Origin: Streptomyces sp. NRRL WC-3549
Lineage (GTDB): Bacteria; Actinomycetota; Actinomycetes; Streptomycetales; Streptomycetaceae
Direction of reading: 5' to 3'
DNA: 12,247 nt
Assembly (NCBI RefSeq): GCF_000721935.1
Contig: NZ_KL585414.1
Span: 49,747 to 61,993 of the forward strand
A program made the position numbers and the translations under genes. The notes under the pieces are model-generated. The model searched no databases. It was not told where the DNA came from and saw only the letters and a program-made list of their open reading frames with translations. Shown here piece after piece: positions 1-6,054 of this stretch (position 1 is the first letter of the stretch; each line of letters opens with the position of its first letter).

Positions 1-661
1 GGCCGCCCTGCTCGGCGATCCACACGTCGCGGGTCCTGTCGGCGTTGACGCCGTCGTCGACGTGCCCGAACAGGACGCGGTGCAGGGGCAGTCCCTCCTC
101 CTCGAAGATCGCGATGGCGTTCTCGGCGTCGATCGCGAGGTGGGTAAGGATGGGGACGCCCGTGGCGAGGGCGGCGCGGGCGGCGGCCCGGTAGATCCGC
201 TTGTCCAGGTCGGTCATCCGGCCGCCCCGGCTCACGCCGACCTTGATGACGCCCGCGCGGCTGCCGGTGTCGCCGATGCCGACGGTCATCTCGTGGATGA
301 ACTGCCGCATCAGGTAGTCGACACCGGCGTTCGCGAAGTGCGGCAGGGCGGTATCGCCGCCGACGAAGCCGGTGCAGGCGACGATGTGCACGCCCGTCTT
401 CGCGGACAGGGACTTGTAGTAGTCGACGTCACGGCCGTTGCAGATGCCGGTGGCGTCGACGAAGGTGCCGCCGCCCAGCTCGTGGAACCGTCGCAGCTTG
501 GGGACGGTCTCCTCGTACCGCTGCTCGGGCGTCTTCCACCACTTGGTGTCCAGTTCGGAGCCGGGCATGCCGTAACCGATGTGCTCGTGGACCGCGACGA
601 TGCCCAGCTCCTCGGCTGGGACGGGACCCAGGACCGTGTTCACTCTCGACACAACACTCAC
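1..661 (-). CDS. Phosphotriesterase-family metal-dependent hydrolase (C-terminus outside window)
   Basis: This is the N-terminal 220 residues of a phosphotriesterase-family (amidohydrolase TIM-barrel) protein; the family usually has about 320-350 residues. The family's metal ligands are visible in order: the HxH pair in VHEH (His25, His27), the bridging lysine in GVIKVG (Lys140), His174 in ILTHLA and His200 in FGHVDDG. The final Asp ligand would lie beyond the edge. It is therefore probably an active binuclear-metal hydrolase. Family members act on phosphotriesters, lactones or other esters, and the sequence does not tell which. I chose the GTG at 661 (MSVVSRVNTVLGP) because the neighbouring paralogue begins similarly. 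A GTG at 652, just behind AGGTGAG, is equally possible. It lies 40 bases downstream of its paralogue on the same strand, so the two are probably co-transcribed. A cytoplasmic location is likely, since no signal peptide is seen. Confidence 0.85.
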   Translation of the reverse strand, partial: MSVVSRVNTVLGPVPAEELGIVAVHEHIGYGMPGSELDTKWWKTPEQRYEETVPKLRRFHELGGGTFVDATGICNGRDVDYYKSLSAKTGVHIVACTGFVGGDTALPHFANAGVDYLMRQFIHEMTVGIGDTGSRAGVIKVGVSRGGRMTDLDKRIYRAAARAALATGVPILTHLAIDAENAIAIFEEEGLPLHRVLFGHVDDGVNADRTRDVWIAEQGG

Positions 662-701
662 CTTTGAGAAAGAGACTTGATGGCCGTATCCGCCGGGGCG
701 C

Positions 702-1682
702 TCAGTGCACCGACAGCAGGTCCCGCGGGTTGTCCACGAGAATCCGCCGTACGTCGTCCTCGCCGAGGCCCTTGCCCTCGAGGAGCGGGATGAAGTCGGT
801 CAGGACGTGGCTGTACGGCAGGTCGTTGCCGGGGTGGCCCTTGGCGACGCCGGTGGCGCCGGCCGACAGCAGGACCCGGCCGGTCAGGCCGGCCTCGGCC
901 AACTCCAGTACGAGGGCGACGCGTTCGGCGTCCGTCACGTGGCCCTCGTCCTGCGTGCCGACGTGGTCGAGCGCGACGTACGCACCGCGGCGGGCGACCT
1001 CCAGGCAAGCCCCGGCGGCGACGGCGTCCTTGCGGTCCAGTCCACCGACGACGACCCGGTCGGCGGGCAGCTTCTCGTCCAGGACCACGTCGAGGTCCTG
1101 CAGGGCGTCCTTGCCGTAGCGGATGGAGACGGGGACGCCGGTGGCGAGCGCGGTCCGGGCCGCACCCCGGAACAGACTCTCGTCGGTCGCGGTCATGCCG
1201 GTGCGGGTGGCGGCGGTGGCGACCAGTCCGGCGGCGCCGCGCCGCTCGACGCGCGGGACGACCATGCCCTCGGTGACCTCCTTGGTGAAGAGGTCGGCGA
1301 ACTTCTCGGCCGGCCACGGCGTCGGCGGGTTGGTCTGCGGGGTGAGGAAGTAGCCGCCGAGCATCTCCTCGGGTCCCTGGCCGGTCGAGGCGACGATGTG
1401 GACGCCCGTCGCGCGGGCGAGCGCCTCGTAGAGCCGCACGTCGCGGCCGTGGAACATGCCGGTGCTGTCCACGATCGTGCCGCCGCCGTGCGCCTTGAAG
1501 TCCTTCAGCCGGGCGGCGAGGGTCTCGAAGATCTCGGCGCGGTCGAGGGTGATGTCGTAGGCGTGCTCGGCGCCCGGCACCACCGACAGCAGCGCCTCGT
1601 GGACCGAGACGACACCCAGCTCCGCGGCCGGCACCGGGCCCAGGACGGTGTTGACGGTGTTTCTCTCGACGCTCATGCGCAT
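702..1682 (-). CDS. Phosphotriesterase-family protein lacking the metal-binding residues (probable pseudoenzyme)
   Basis: This 326-residue protein has full family length. It is recognisable by family landmarks: NTVLGPVPAAELGVVSVHE at residues 11-29, GGGTIVDSTGMFHGRDV at 67-82, GVHIVASTG at 93-101, ALATGVPV at 178-185, ALDHVG at 237-242 and ILVDNPRDLLS at 314-324. The active site is eroded. The HxH pair is His28-Glu-Ala30. The lysine position reads GLVATAA (Ala155). The third His is Arg188 (VSIRYG), the fourth is Gly214 (VVGGLD), and the late Asp is Gly275 (LLSAGA). Only His28 survives, so metal-dependent hydrolysis is unlikely. The open, uninterrupted frame and normal composition argue against a decaying gene. 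It may be a partner or regulator of the downstream paralogue. The start is ATG 1682 (GGAG 9 bases upstream) or ATG 1676 (GAGG 7 bases upstream). Confidence 0.85.
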   Translation of the reverse strand: MRMSVERNTVNTVLGPVPAAELGVVSVHEALLSVVPGAEHAYDITLDRAEIFETLAARLKDFKAHGGGTIVDSTGMFHGRDVRLYEALARATGVHIVASTGQGPEEMLGGYFLTPQTNPPTPWPAEKFADLFTKEVTEGMVVPRVERRGAAGLVATAATRTGMTATDESLFRGAARTALATGVPVSIRYGKDALQDLDVVLDEKLPADRVVVGGLDRKDAVAAGACLEVARRGAYVALDHVGTQDEGHVTDAERVALVLELAEAGLTGRVLLSAGATGVAKGHPGNDLPYSHVLTDFIPLLEGKGLGEDDVRRILVDNPRDLLSVH

Positions 1683-1730
1683 GCCTCACATCTCCGGTGT
1701 GGGGTGCCCACGCACCCTGTGGCTGCCTTC

Positions 1731-1760
1731 ACGGTAGCCATTCGCTTTACACACCGTCAA
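1731..1760 (-). promoter_or_regulatory. Candidate vegetative promoter for the phosphotriesterase-like genes
   Basis: Read on the minus strand, TTGACG (1760-1755) is followed after 18 bases by TACCGT (1736-1731). This fits the streptomycete housekeeping pattern of TTGAC and TAnnnT with 16-18 base spacing. The expected transcription start is near 1724, leaving a leader of roughly 40 bases before the ATG at 1682. Support is from sequence pattern only. Confidence 0.45.
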
Positions 1761-1839
1761 TGAAACAGACACCACGAAAAAATAATTCGCCATCGGTTGC
1801 GCGAGCGTCATGGACGCCTTGCGCGGGTCCGGGAAGGAG

Positions 1840-1874
1840 ATGCGGCATGCATGCGGTGCATGTCGAGGCATGCC
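1840..1874. promoter_or_regulatory. Palindrome cluster, candidate operator
   Basis: GCATGCATGC (1845-1854) is a perfect 10-base palindrome and GGCATGCC (1867-1874) a perfect 8-base palindrome. Their centres are 21 bases apart, close to two helical turns, with a further TGCATG (1857-1862) between them. ATGCGG is directly repeated at 1840 and 1851. This arrangement is what dimeric regulators use. It sits 47-81 bases upstream of the P450 start. The binding protein is unknown. Confidence 0.4.
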
Positions 1875-1920
1875 AAGCATTCACTTGTTCGATGCGAGGC
1901 CGGGCATTTCACTGTGGGGC

Positions 1921-3093
1921 ATGAGCACCCCGCCCACCTCCGACGTGGACCTCTTCGCCGACGAAGTCGTCCTCGACCCGTACCCCGTCTACGCCGAGCT
2001 GCGCGAACGCGGTCCGGTCGTGCATCTGCCGCACAACGACGTCTACGCGCTGACGCGGTACGACGTCATCCGCGATGCCCTCGCCGACTGGGAGTCGTTC
2101 TCCTCGACGTCGATCGCATTCAATCCGATGGCCAACGAGGCTCTGACCGGCACGTCGCTGGCGTCCGACCCGCCCGTGCACACCCAGTTGCGCGCCACGC
2201 TCACCGAGAACCTCTCCCCGCGCGCGCTACGCGGCCTGAAGGGCTCCATCACGGCGAAGGCCGACGCCTTGGTCGCCGAACTGGTGGAGAAGGGCTCCTT
2301 CGAGGCCGTCGACGCCCTGGCCCGTGCCTTCCCGCTGGAGGTCGTCGCCGACCTCATCGGCTTCACCGGCGAGGTGCGCGCCAACATGCTGCACTGGGGG
2401 CAGGCCGCGATGCAGGTCCTCGGCCCCATGAACCAGCGCACCGCCGAGAACTTCCCGATCGCCGGCGAGCTGTACGCCTGGTGCTCCCAGGTCACCGCCG
2501 ACGACCTCGCCGAGGGCTCCGTGGGACGCGGCATCTTCGACGCCGAGGCCCGCGGCACCATCCCGCCGGACACGGCCGGCCACATCATCCACCAGTACCT
2601 CGGCGCCGGCGTCGACACGACCATCGCCGCCATCGGCAACCTCGTCGCCCTCTTCGCCCACCATCCCGACCAGTTCGCCCTCGTCCGCGAGAACTCCTCG
2701 CTGGTGCCCGCGGCCTTCAACGAGGTGCTGCGCTTCTGGGCGCCCGTTCACGCCTGGGGCCGCCGCGTCACACGGCACATCACGATCGAAGGGACCGAGA
2801 TCCCGGCGGGCGCGCAGGTCGCGATCCTGTTCGGCGCCGGCAACCGCGACCCGCGCCACTACGAGAACCCGGACGCGTTCCTCGTCGAGCGCAATCCCGT
2901 CGATCATCTGTCGTTCGGCTACGGCCCGCACGGCTGCGCGGGCCAAGGGCTCGCCCGGCTGGAGGCCCACGCCGTGATCGAGGCGCTGTCCCACCGGGTC
3001 GGACGCCTCGTCGCCGGACCCGAGGTCCGCGTCCCCAGCAACACCACCCGGAGCATCGAGGAGCTCCCCGTCCTGGAGGTGATCCCCGCATGA
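1921..3093 (+). CDS. Cytochrome P450, CYP199-like, probable aromatic-acid monooxygenase or O-demethylase
   Basis: This 390-residue soluble bacterial P450 has all the canonical motifs: I-helix LGAGVDTT (acid-alcohol pair Asp232-Thr233), ExxR at Glu268-Arg271, and the haem loop FGYGPHGCAG with the axial thiolate Cys339. By recall, stretches such as DPPVHTQLRATL, ALARAFPLEV, GAGNRDPRHY and NTTRSIEELPV closely match the CYP199 family. CYP199A4 demethylates 4-methoxybenzoate. Methoxybenzoate demethylation or ring or alkyl hydroxylation is therefore a reasonable guess, but regiochemistry is not readable. It overlaps the ferredoxin gene by 4 bases (ATGA), giving a P450-ferredoxin-reductase operon. 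I chose ATG 1921, which begins at the conserved N-terminal region. No strong Shine-Dalgarno precedes it, only GGGG next to the ATG, and an in-frame ATG at 1870 would add 17 residues. Confidence 0.92.
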   Translation: MSTPPTSDVDLFADEVVLDPYPVYAELRERGPVVHLPHNDVYALTRYDVIRDALADWESFSSTSIAFNPMANEALTGTSLASDPPVHTQLRATLTENLSPRALRGLKGSITAKADALVAELVEKGSFEAVDALARAFPLEVVADLIGFTGEVRANMLHWGQAAMQVLGPMNQRTAENFPIAGELYAWCSQVTADDLAEGSVGRGIFDAEARGTIPPDTAGHIIHQYLGAGVDTTIAAIGNLVALFAHHPDQFALVRENSSLVPAAFNEVLRFWAPVHAWGRRVTRHITIEGTEIPAGAQVAILFGAGNRDPRHYENPDAFLVERNPVDHLSFGYGPHGCAGQGLARLEAHAVIEALSHRVGRLVAGPEVRVPSNTTRSIEELPVLEVIPA

Positions 3094-3278
3094 AGATCGT
3101 TCTCGACCGCCCCCGCTGCGAGGGCCACGGCCTGTGCGAGGAGGCCGCCCCTCAGCTGATGCACCTCGACGACGAGGGTGAACTCGCCCTGGGTCGCGAG
3201 GAGTTCGAAGCGGCCGACGCCGTCCTCGCCCACGCAGCTGTGCGGGTGTGTCCCGTCGCGGCCCTGAGGATCGCATGA
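3090..3278 (+). CDS. Small P450-type ferredoxin with three cysteines
   Basis: This 62-residue ferredoxin belongs to the actinobacterial P450-associated type. The cluster motif is Cys10-Glu-Gly-His13-Gly-Leu-Cys16, followed by Cys54-Pro55. That is the C-x2-H-x2-C...CP form, in which the residue that would be the second cysteine of a four-cysteine motif is histidine. Relatives of this type carry [3Fe-4S] clusters. The middle (HLDDEGELAL) has the usual acidic ferredoxin surface. It overlaps both the P450 stop (ATGA at 3090-3093) and the reductase start (ATGA at 3275-3278), implying translational coupling. It should carry electrons from the reductase to the P450 in the cytoplasm. Confidence 0.9.
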   Translation: MKIVLDRPRCEGHGLCEEAAPQLMHLDDEGELALGREEFEAADAVLAHAAVRVCPVAALRIA

Positions 3279-4417
3279 GCACCGCACCCCCCGGGCGCGT
3301 GGTCGTGGTGGGCAACGGCATCGCCGGGCTCACCGCGGCCGACACGCTGCGCGAGGCCGGGTTCGACGGCGAGCTGACCATCGTCGGCGACGAACGGCAC
3401 CCCGCGTACAGCCGCCCCGCCCTGTCCAAGGCGCTGCTGCTCGACGGCGACGACCTGACCTCGCACGAGCTTCCGCCGGCCGGCCACGGGGCGACCGAAC
3501 TGCTCGGTGTGCGGGCGACCGGCCTCGACCCGGACCGCCGGCTCGTCTCCCTCGACGACGGCACGGCCCTGCCGTACGACCGGCTGGTGCTGGCCACCGG
3601 GTCCCGGGCCCGGCGGCTGTCCGCCCTGCCCGGCGAGCTCACCCTGCGCGGGCTCGACGACGCGCTGGCCCTGCGCCGGCGGGTGGCGGCCGGACCGTCG
3701 GTCGTCGTGGTGGGCGGCGGCCCGCTCGGCATGGAGATCGCCTCCGGCTGCCTGACCTCCGGCTGCGAGGTCACTCTCGTCTCGCAGGGCACACCCCTGC
3801 GGCAGCAGCTCGGCCCGTACCTGGCCGGCGTCTTCGTGCGGGCCGCGCGGGAGCGGGGACTCACCGTCGTGGAGACCGCCGGGGCACAGCTGGAGGGCGG
3901 CGGCGGGGTGCCGAGGGTCGTGCTCGCCGAGGGCGGAGTCCTGGAGGCGGAGGTGGTGCTCACCGCCGCGGGCGACGTCCCCAACACGGAGTGGCTCGCC
4001 GGCTCCGGGCTCACTGCGCGGGGCGCCATCGAGGTGGACGCGCGTGGGCTCGTACGGCCGGACGTGGCGGCCGTCGGGGACCTCGCGGCCTTCCCCACGC
4101 CGCGTGGGCGGCGCCGTGTCCCCCTGTGGAGCAGCGCGATCGAGCAGGCGAAGGTAGCGGCGCGGGCGCTCGTGCACGGGGACGCGACGCCGCCGCTGCG
4201 GTTCCAGCCGTACTTCTGGACGGAACAGTTCGGGCTGAGGCTGAAGGCGGTCGGCACCCTGCCCGTGGACGGCGAGCCGGAGTACGTCGACGGGGAGCCC
4301 GGCGGCGGGCCCGCTCTGATGCGCTGGCCGCACGCCGACGGCACCGCCGACGTCGTCGCCCTGGACTACCGCCTACCGATCCCCCGGCTGCGCCGGATGA
4401 CCCAGGCGGCCGCGTAG
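3275..4417 (+). CDS. FAD-dependent NAD(P)H:ferredoxin reductase
   Basis: This is a 380-residue pyridine-nucleotide-disulphide-family reductase of the putidaredoxin-reductase type. The FAD-binding Rossmann motif is VVVGNGIAGLTAAD (Gly13, Gly15, Gly18). The ATG-type motif LVLATGSR lies at 104-111. The NAD(P)H-binding motif is VVVVGGGPLGMEIA (Gly147-Gly152), and the second flavin contact is RPDVAAVGDLAAF near residue 270. The strand after the nucleotide motif ends VTLVSQ, with Ser170 where NADH-specific relatives usually have an acidic residue, so NADPH use is possible. It is somewhat shorter than the usual 400-420 residues. The start is fixed by the 4-base overlap with the ferredoxin gene. It completes a class I P450 electron chain. 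Confidence 0.9.
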   Translation: MSTAPPGRVVVVGNGIAGLTAADTLREAGFDGELTIVGDERHPAYSRPALSKALLLDGDDLTSHELPPAGHGATELLGVRATGLDPDRRLVSLDDGTALPYDRLVLATGSRARRLSALPGELTLRGLDDALALRRRVAAGPSVVVVGGGPLGMEIASGCLTSGCEVTLVSQGTPLRQQLGPYLAGVFVRAARERGLTVVETAGAQLEGGGGVPRVVLAEGGVLEAEVVLTAAGDVPNTEWLAGSGLTARGAIEVDARGLVRPDVAAVGDLAAFPTPRGRRRVPLWSSAIEQAKVAARALVHGDATPPLRFQPYFWTEQFGLRLKAVGTLPVDGEPEYVDGEPGGGPALMRWPHADGTADVVALDYRLPIPRLRRMTQAAA

Positions 4418-4427
4418 GCTGCGCCCC

Positions 4428-5351
4428 ATGAGCACGGAGGAACGGGGCACCACGAGTTCGGGCCTGGACCGGCTGGCGTCGGTCAACCTGAATCTCCTGG
4501 TGCCCCTTCTCGCGCTCCTTGAGGAGCGGTCGGTGACGAAGGCCGCCGAGCGCGTCGGCTTGTCCCAGCCCGCGATGAGCCACGCCCTGACCCGGATGCG
4601 GCGCCTCCTCGGGGACGACCTGGTCGTCCGGCAGGGCAGCGGGGTCACACTGACGCCGCGCGCGCTGGAACTGGTGGGGCCGCTGCGCAGCGCCCTGCAG
4701 CAGACGGCGCGCATCGTGAACTTCCCGGTCTTCGACCCGGCGACGGACGGCCGGATCATCACGGTCGCCATGACGACGAGCACGGCGTTCGTCGTCGGCC
4801 CCCGGCTGACCCTGCTCGTCAGGGAGCGCGCCCCGCACGCCACGCTGCGGCTGCGCACGATCACGGTGCCGACCGAGGCGACCTTCACCGAGCAGGGCGT
4901 CGACGTGGTGCTGATCTCCGAGGGGCACTTCTCGCCGTATCCGCGCGAGCGGCTGTACGACGACCGGGTCGTGGTGGTGGCCTCGCCGGACGCGCCCGCG
5001 CAGGCTGACGCCCTGGAGCTGCTGACGACCCAGCCGCACGTCGTGGTCGACACCGACCCACGGGTCTTCCCGTATTCGGTGCTGGAGGACAGGGGCATCC
5101 CCTACCGGGTCGGGCAGCTGTGCTCCGACTTCCTGCTGGTGCCCTTCCTGGTGGCCCGCGCCGGCGGGGTCGCGCTGCTGCGACACCAGGTCGCCGTCGC
5201 CATGCGACGGCTGTCCGATCTGCGGATCGAGGAGTTCCCGTTCCCGCTGCCCGAGCGCGGCATCGACATGGTGTGGAACCCGAGGCTGACCGACCAGCAC
5301 TTCGTGGCGTGGCTGCGGGCGCTGCTCCAGGAGACTGCGGCGGGGCTCTGA
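4428..5351 (+). CDS. LysR-family transcriptional regulator
   Basis: This 307-residue regulator has an N-terminal winged helix-turn-helix (residues about 20-80, with SVTKAAERVGLSQPAMSHAL as the recognition region) and a C-terminal effector-binding domain. The N-terminal motif NLNLLVPLLALLEERSVTKAA resembles the NahR/NodD branch, whose members often sense aromatic acids. It begins 10 bases after the reductase stop, on the same strand, so it is probably read as the last gene of the P450 operon. That would allow autoregulation. It converges with the TetR gene across a 7-base gap that has no visible terminator. The target is inferred to be the 1683-1920 region or the gentisate operon promoter, which lies outside the window. 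Confidence 0.9.
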   Translation: MSTEERGTTSSGLDRLASVNLNLLVPLLALLEERSVTKAAERVGLSQPAMSHALTRMRRLLGDDLVVRQGSGVTLTPRALELVGPLRSALQQTARIVNFPVFDPATDGRIITVAMTTSTAFVVGPRLTLLVRERAPHATLRLRTITVPTEATFTEQGVDVVLISEGHFSPYPRERLYDDRVVVVASPDAPAQADALELLTTQPHVVVDTDPRVFPYSVLEDRGIPYRVGQLCSDFLLVPFLVARAGGVALLRHQVAVAMRRLSDLRIEEFPFPLPERGIDMVWNPRLTDQHFVAWLRALLQETAAGL

Positions 5352-5358
5352 GCACCAG

Positions 5359-5967
5359 TCAGTTCAGCAGGCGCACCCAGCTGTCGGCGAGCTCCTCCAG
5401 CATCTGGTCGCGGGTCAGCTTCCAGTCGGAGCCGTCCCAGTGCTGGGCCACGTAGTCGAGCTGGGACATGGCGAGCACACCCCGGAAGTGCCGCTGGTGG
5501 GGTGCGAACCGGCCGGCCGCGGTGAGGCCGTCCTCGATGTCGCTGATGGTCTCCTCCAGCCAGCTCTCCACCAGGGCGGGCAGGTCCGGGTCGATCACCG
5601 CGGCGTCCCGGCCGATGCGGATGATCGGCCGGATCACCGGCCAGCACTCGGCGGTCCGGCGCAGCCACGCCATGATCGCCTCCGCCGACCCGTCGGCGAC
5701 GGTGGCCACCAGGTCCTGGGCGGTGGAGCCGTGCTCGGGCGAGCGGACGCGCTGGAGCGCCTCGTTGAGCTGCTCGTCGATGAGCGCCCGCATCAACTCG
5801 CTGCGGGAGGGGAAGTACGCGTAGAAGGTGACGCGTGTGGTGCCCGCGGTGGTGGCGATGTCGTCCACCGTGGTGGCGGCGTACCCCTTTGCCTTGAAGA
5901 GCTGCAGTCCCGACTCCAGCAGCAGACGGCGGGTCATCTGCTTCTGTGCCTCACGAAGGTTCGCCAT
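5359..5967 (-). CDS. TetR-family transcriptional regulator
   Basis: This 202-residue protein has the TetR N-terminal DNA-binding domain. The helix-turn-helix covers residues about 32-52 (TVDDIATTAGTTRVTFYAYF), followed by a typical SRSELM step into the helical ligand domain. No specific ligand family is recognised. It lies at the downstream end of the gentisate/pca gene series, same strand, 87 bases after pcaJ. It may therefore be the last gene of that operon or have its own promoter: TAGGAT (5980-5975) ends 7 bases before the ATG, which could give a nearly leaderless transcript. AGGA 8 bases upstream can also serve as a ribosome-binding site. A repressor acting on its own operon is the usual arrangement. 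Confidence 0.88.
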   Translation of the reverse strand: MANLREAQKQMTRRLLLESGLQLFKAKGYAATTVDDIATTAGTTRVTFYAYFPSRSELMRALIDEQLNEALQRVRSPEHGSTAQDLVATVADGSAEAIMAWLRRTAECWPVIRPIIRIGRDAAVIDPDLPALVESWLEETISDIEDGLTAAGRFAPHQRHFRGVLAMSQLDYVAQHWDGSDWKLTRDQMLEELADSWVRLLN

Positions 5968-5990
5968 GCCGGAGATCCTAACCCTGCCCC

Positions 5991-6052
5991 GGCACGGCGA
6001 ACGCTCAGCTTACGCACAGCCCGCGGTGACGACGTCGCGTAAAGCCCGTGCC
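5991..6052. promoter_or_regulatory. Nested inverted repeat between pcaJ and tetR
   Basis: The outer arms GGCACGG (5991-5997) and CCGTGCC (6046-6052) enclose inner arms TTACGC (6010-6015) and GCGTAA (6037-6042). The 8-base palindrome CGACGTCG sits at 6030-6037. Read on the minus strand it begins 2 bases after the pcaJ stop. It could be a terminator-like hairpin (no T run) or an operator for the adjacent TetR protein. The arms are not perfectly concentric, which weakens a simple stem. Confidence 0.35.
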
Positions 6053-6054
6053 TC

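Larger units (their letters stand above)
1683..1920. promoter_or_regulatory. Divergent regulatory region between the phosphotriesterase-like pair and the P450 operon
   Basis: This 238-base non-coding stretch separates two diverging transcription units and must hold both promoters. It contains a locally AT-rich patch, unusual for this window, with an A6 run at about 1777-1782. It also holds a minus-strand promoter candidate (1731-1760) and a cluster of GCATGC-type palindromes at 1840-1874. GCATTCACT (1877-1885) recurs as GCATTTCACT (1904-1913). Two TTGCGCG copies lie near 1797 and 1819. I found no convincing plus-strand promoter hexamers and no protein-coding signal. Either the LysR or the TetR regulator of this island could bind here, and the sequence cannot say which. 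Confidence 0.6.

Noticed and set aside
62..1763. Plus-strand open frames opposite the two phosphotriesterase-like genes
   Set aside because: No recognisable domains and low-complexity Gly/Ala/Val/Arg composition. The minus strand gives clear family matches.
2227..4344. Long minus-strand open frame of 705 codons opposite the P450, ferredoxin and reductase genes
   Set aside because: Composition is Ser/Pro/Arg-rich with no domain. It is the usual high-GC shadow of three well-supported plus-strand genes.
5352..5358. A bidirectional terminator between the converging lysR and tetR genes
   Set aside because: Only 7 bases separate the stops, and I could not find a convincing stem-loop in or around them.
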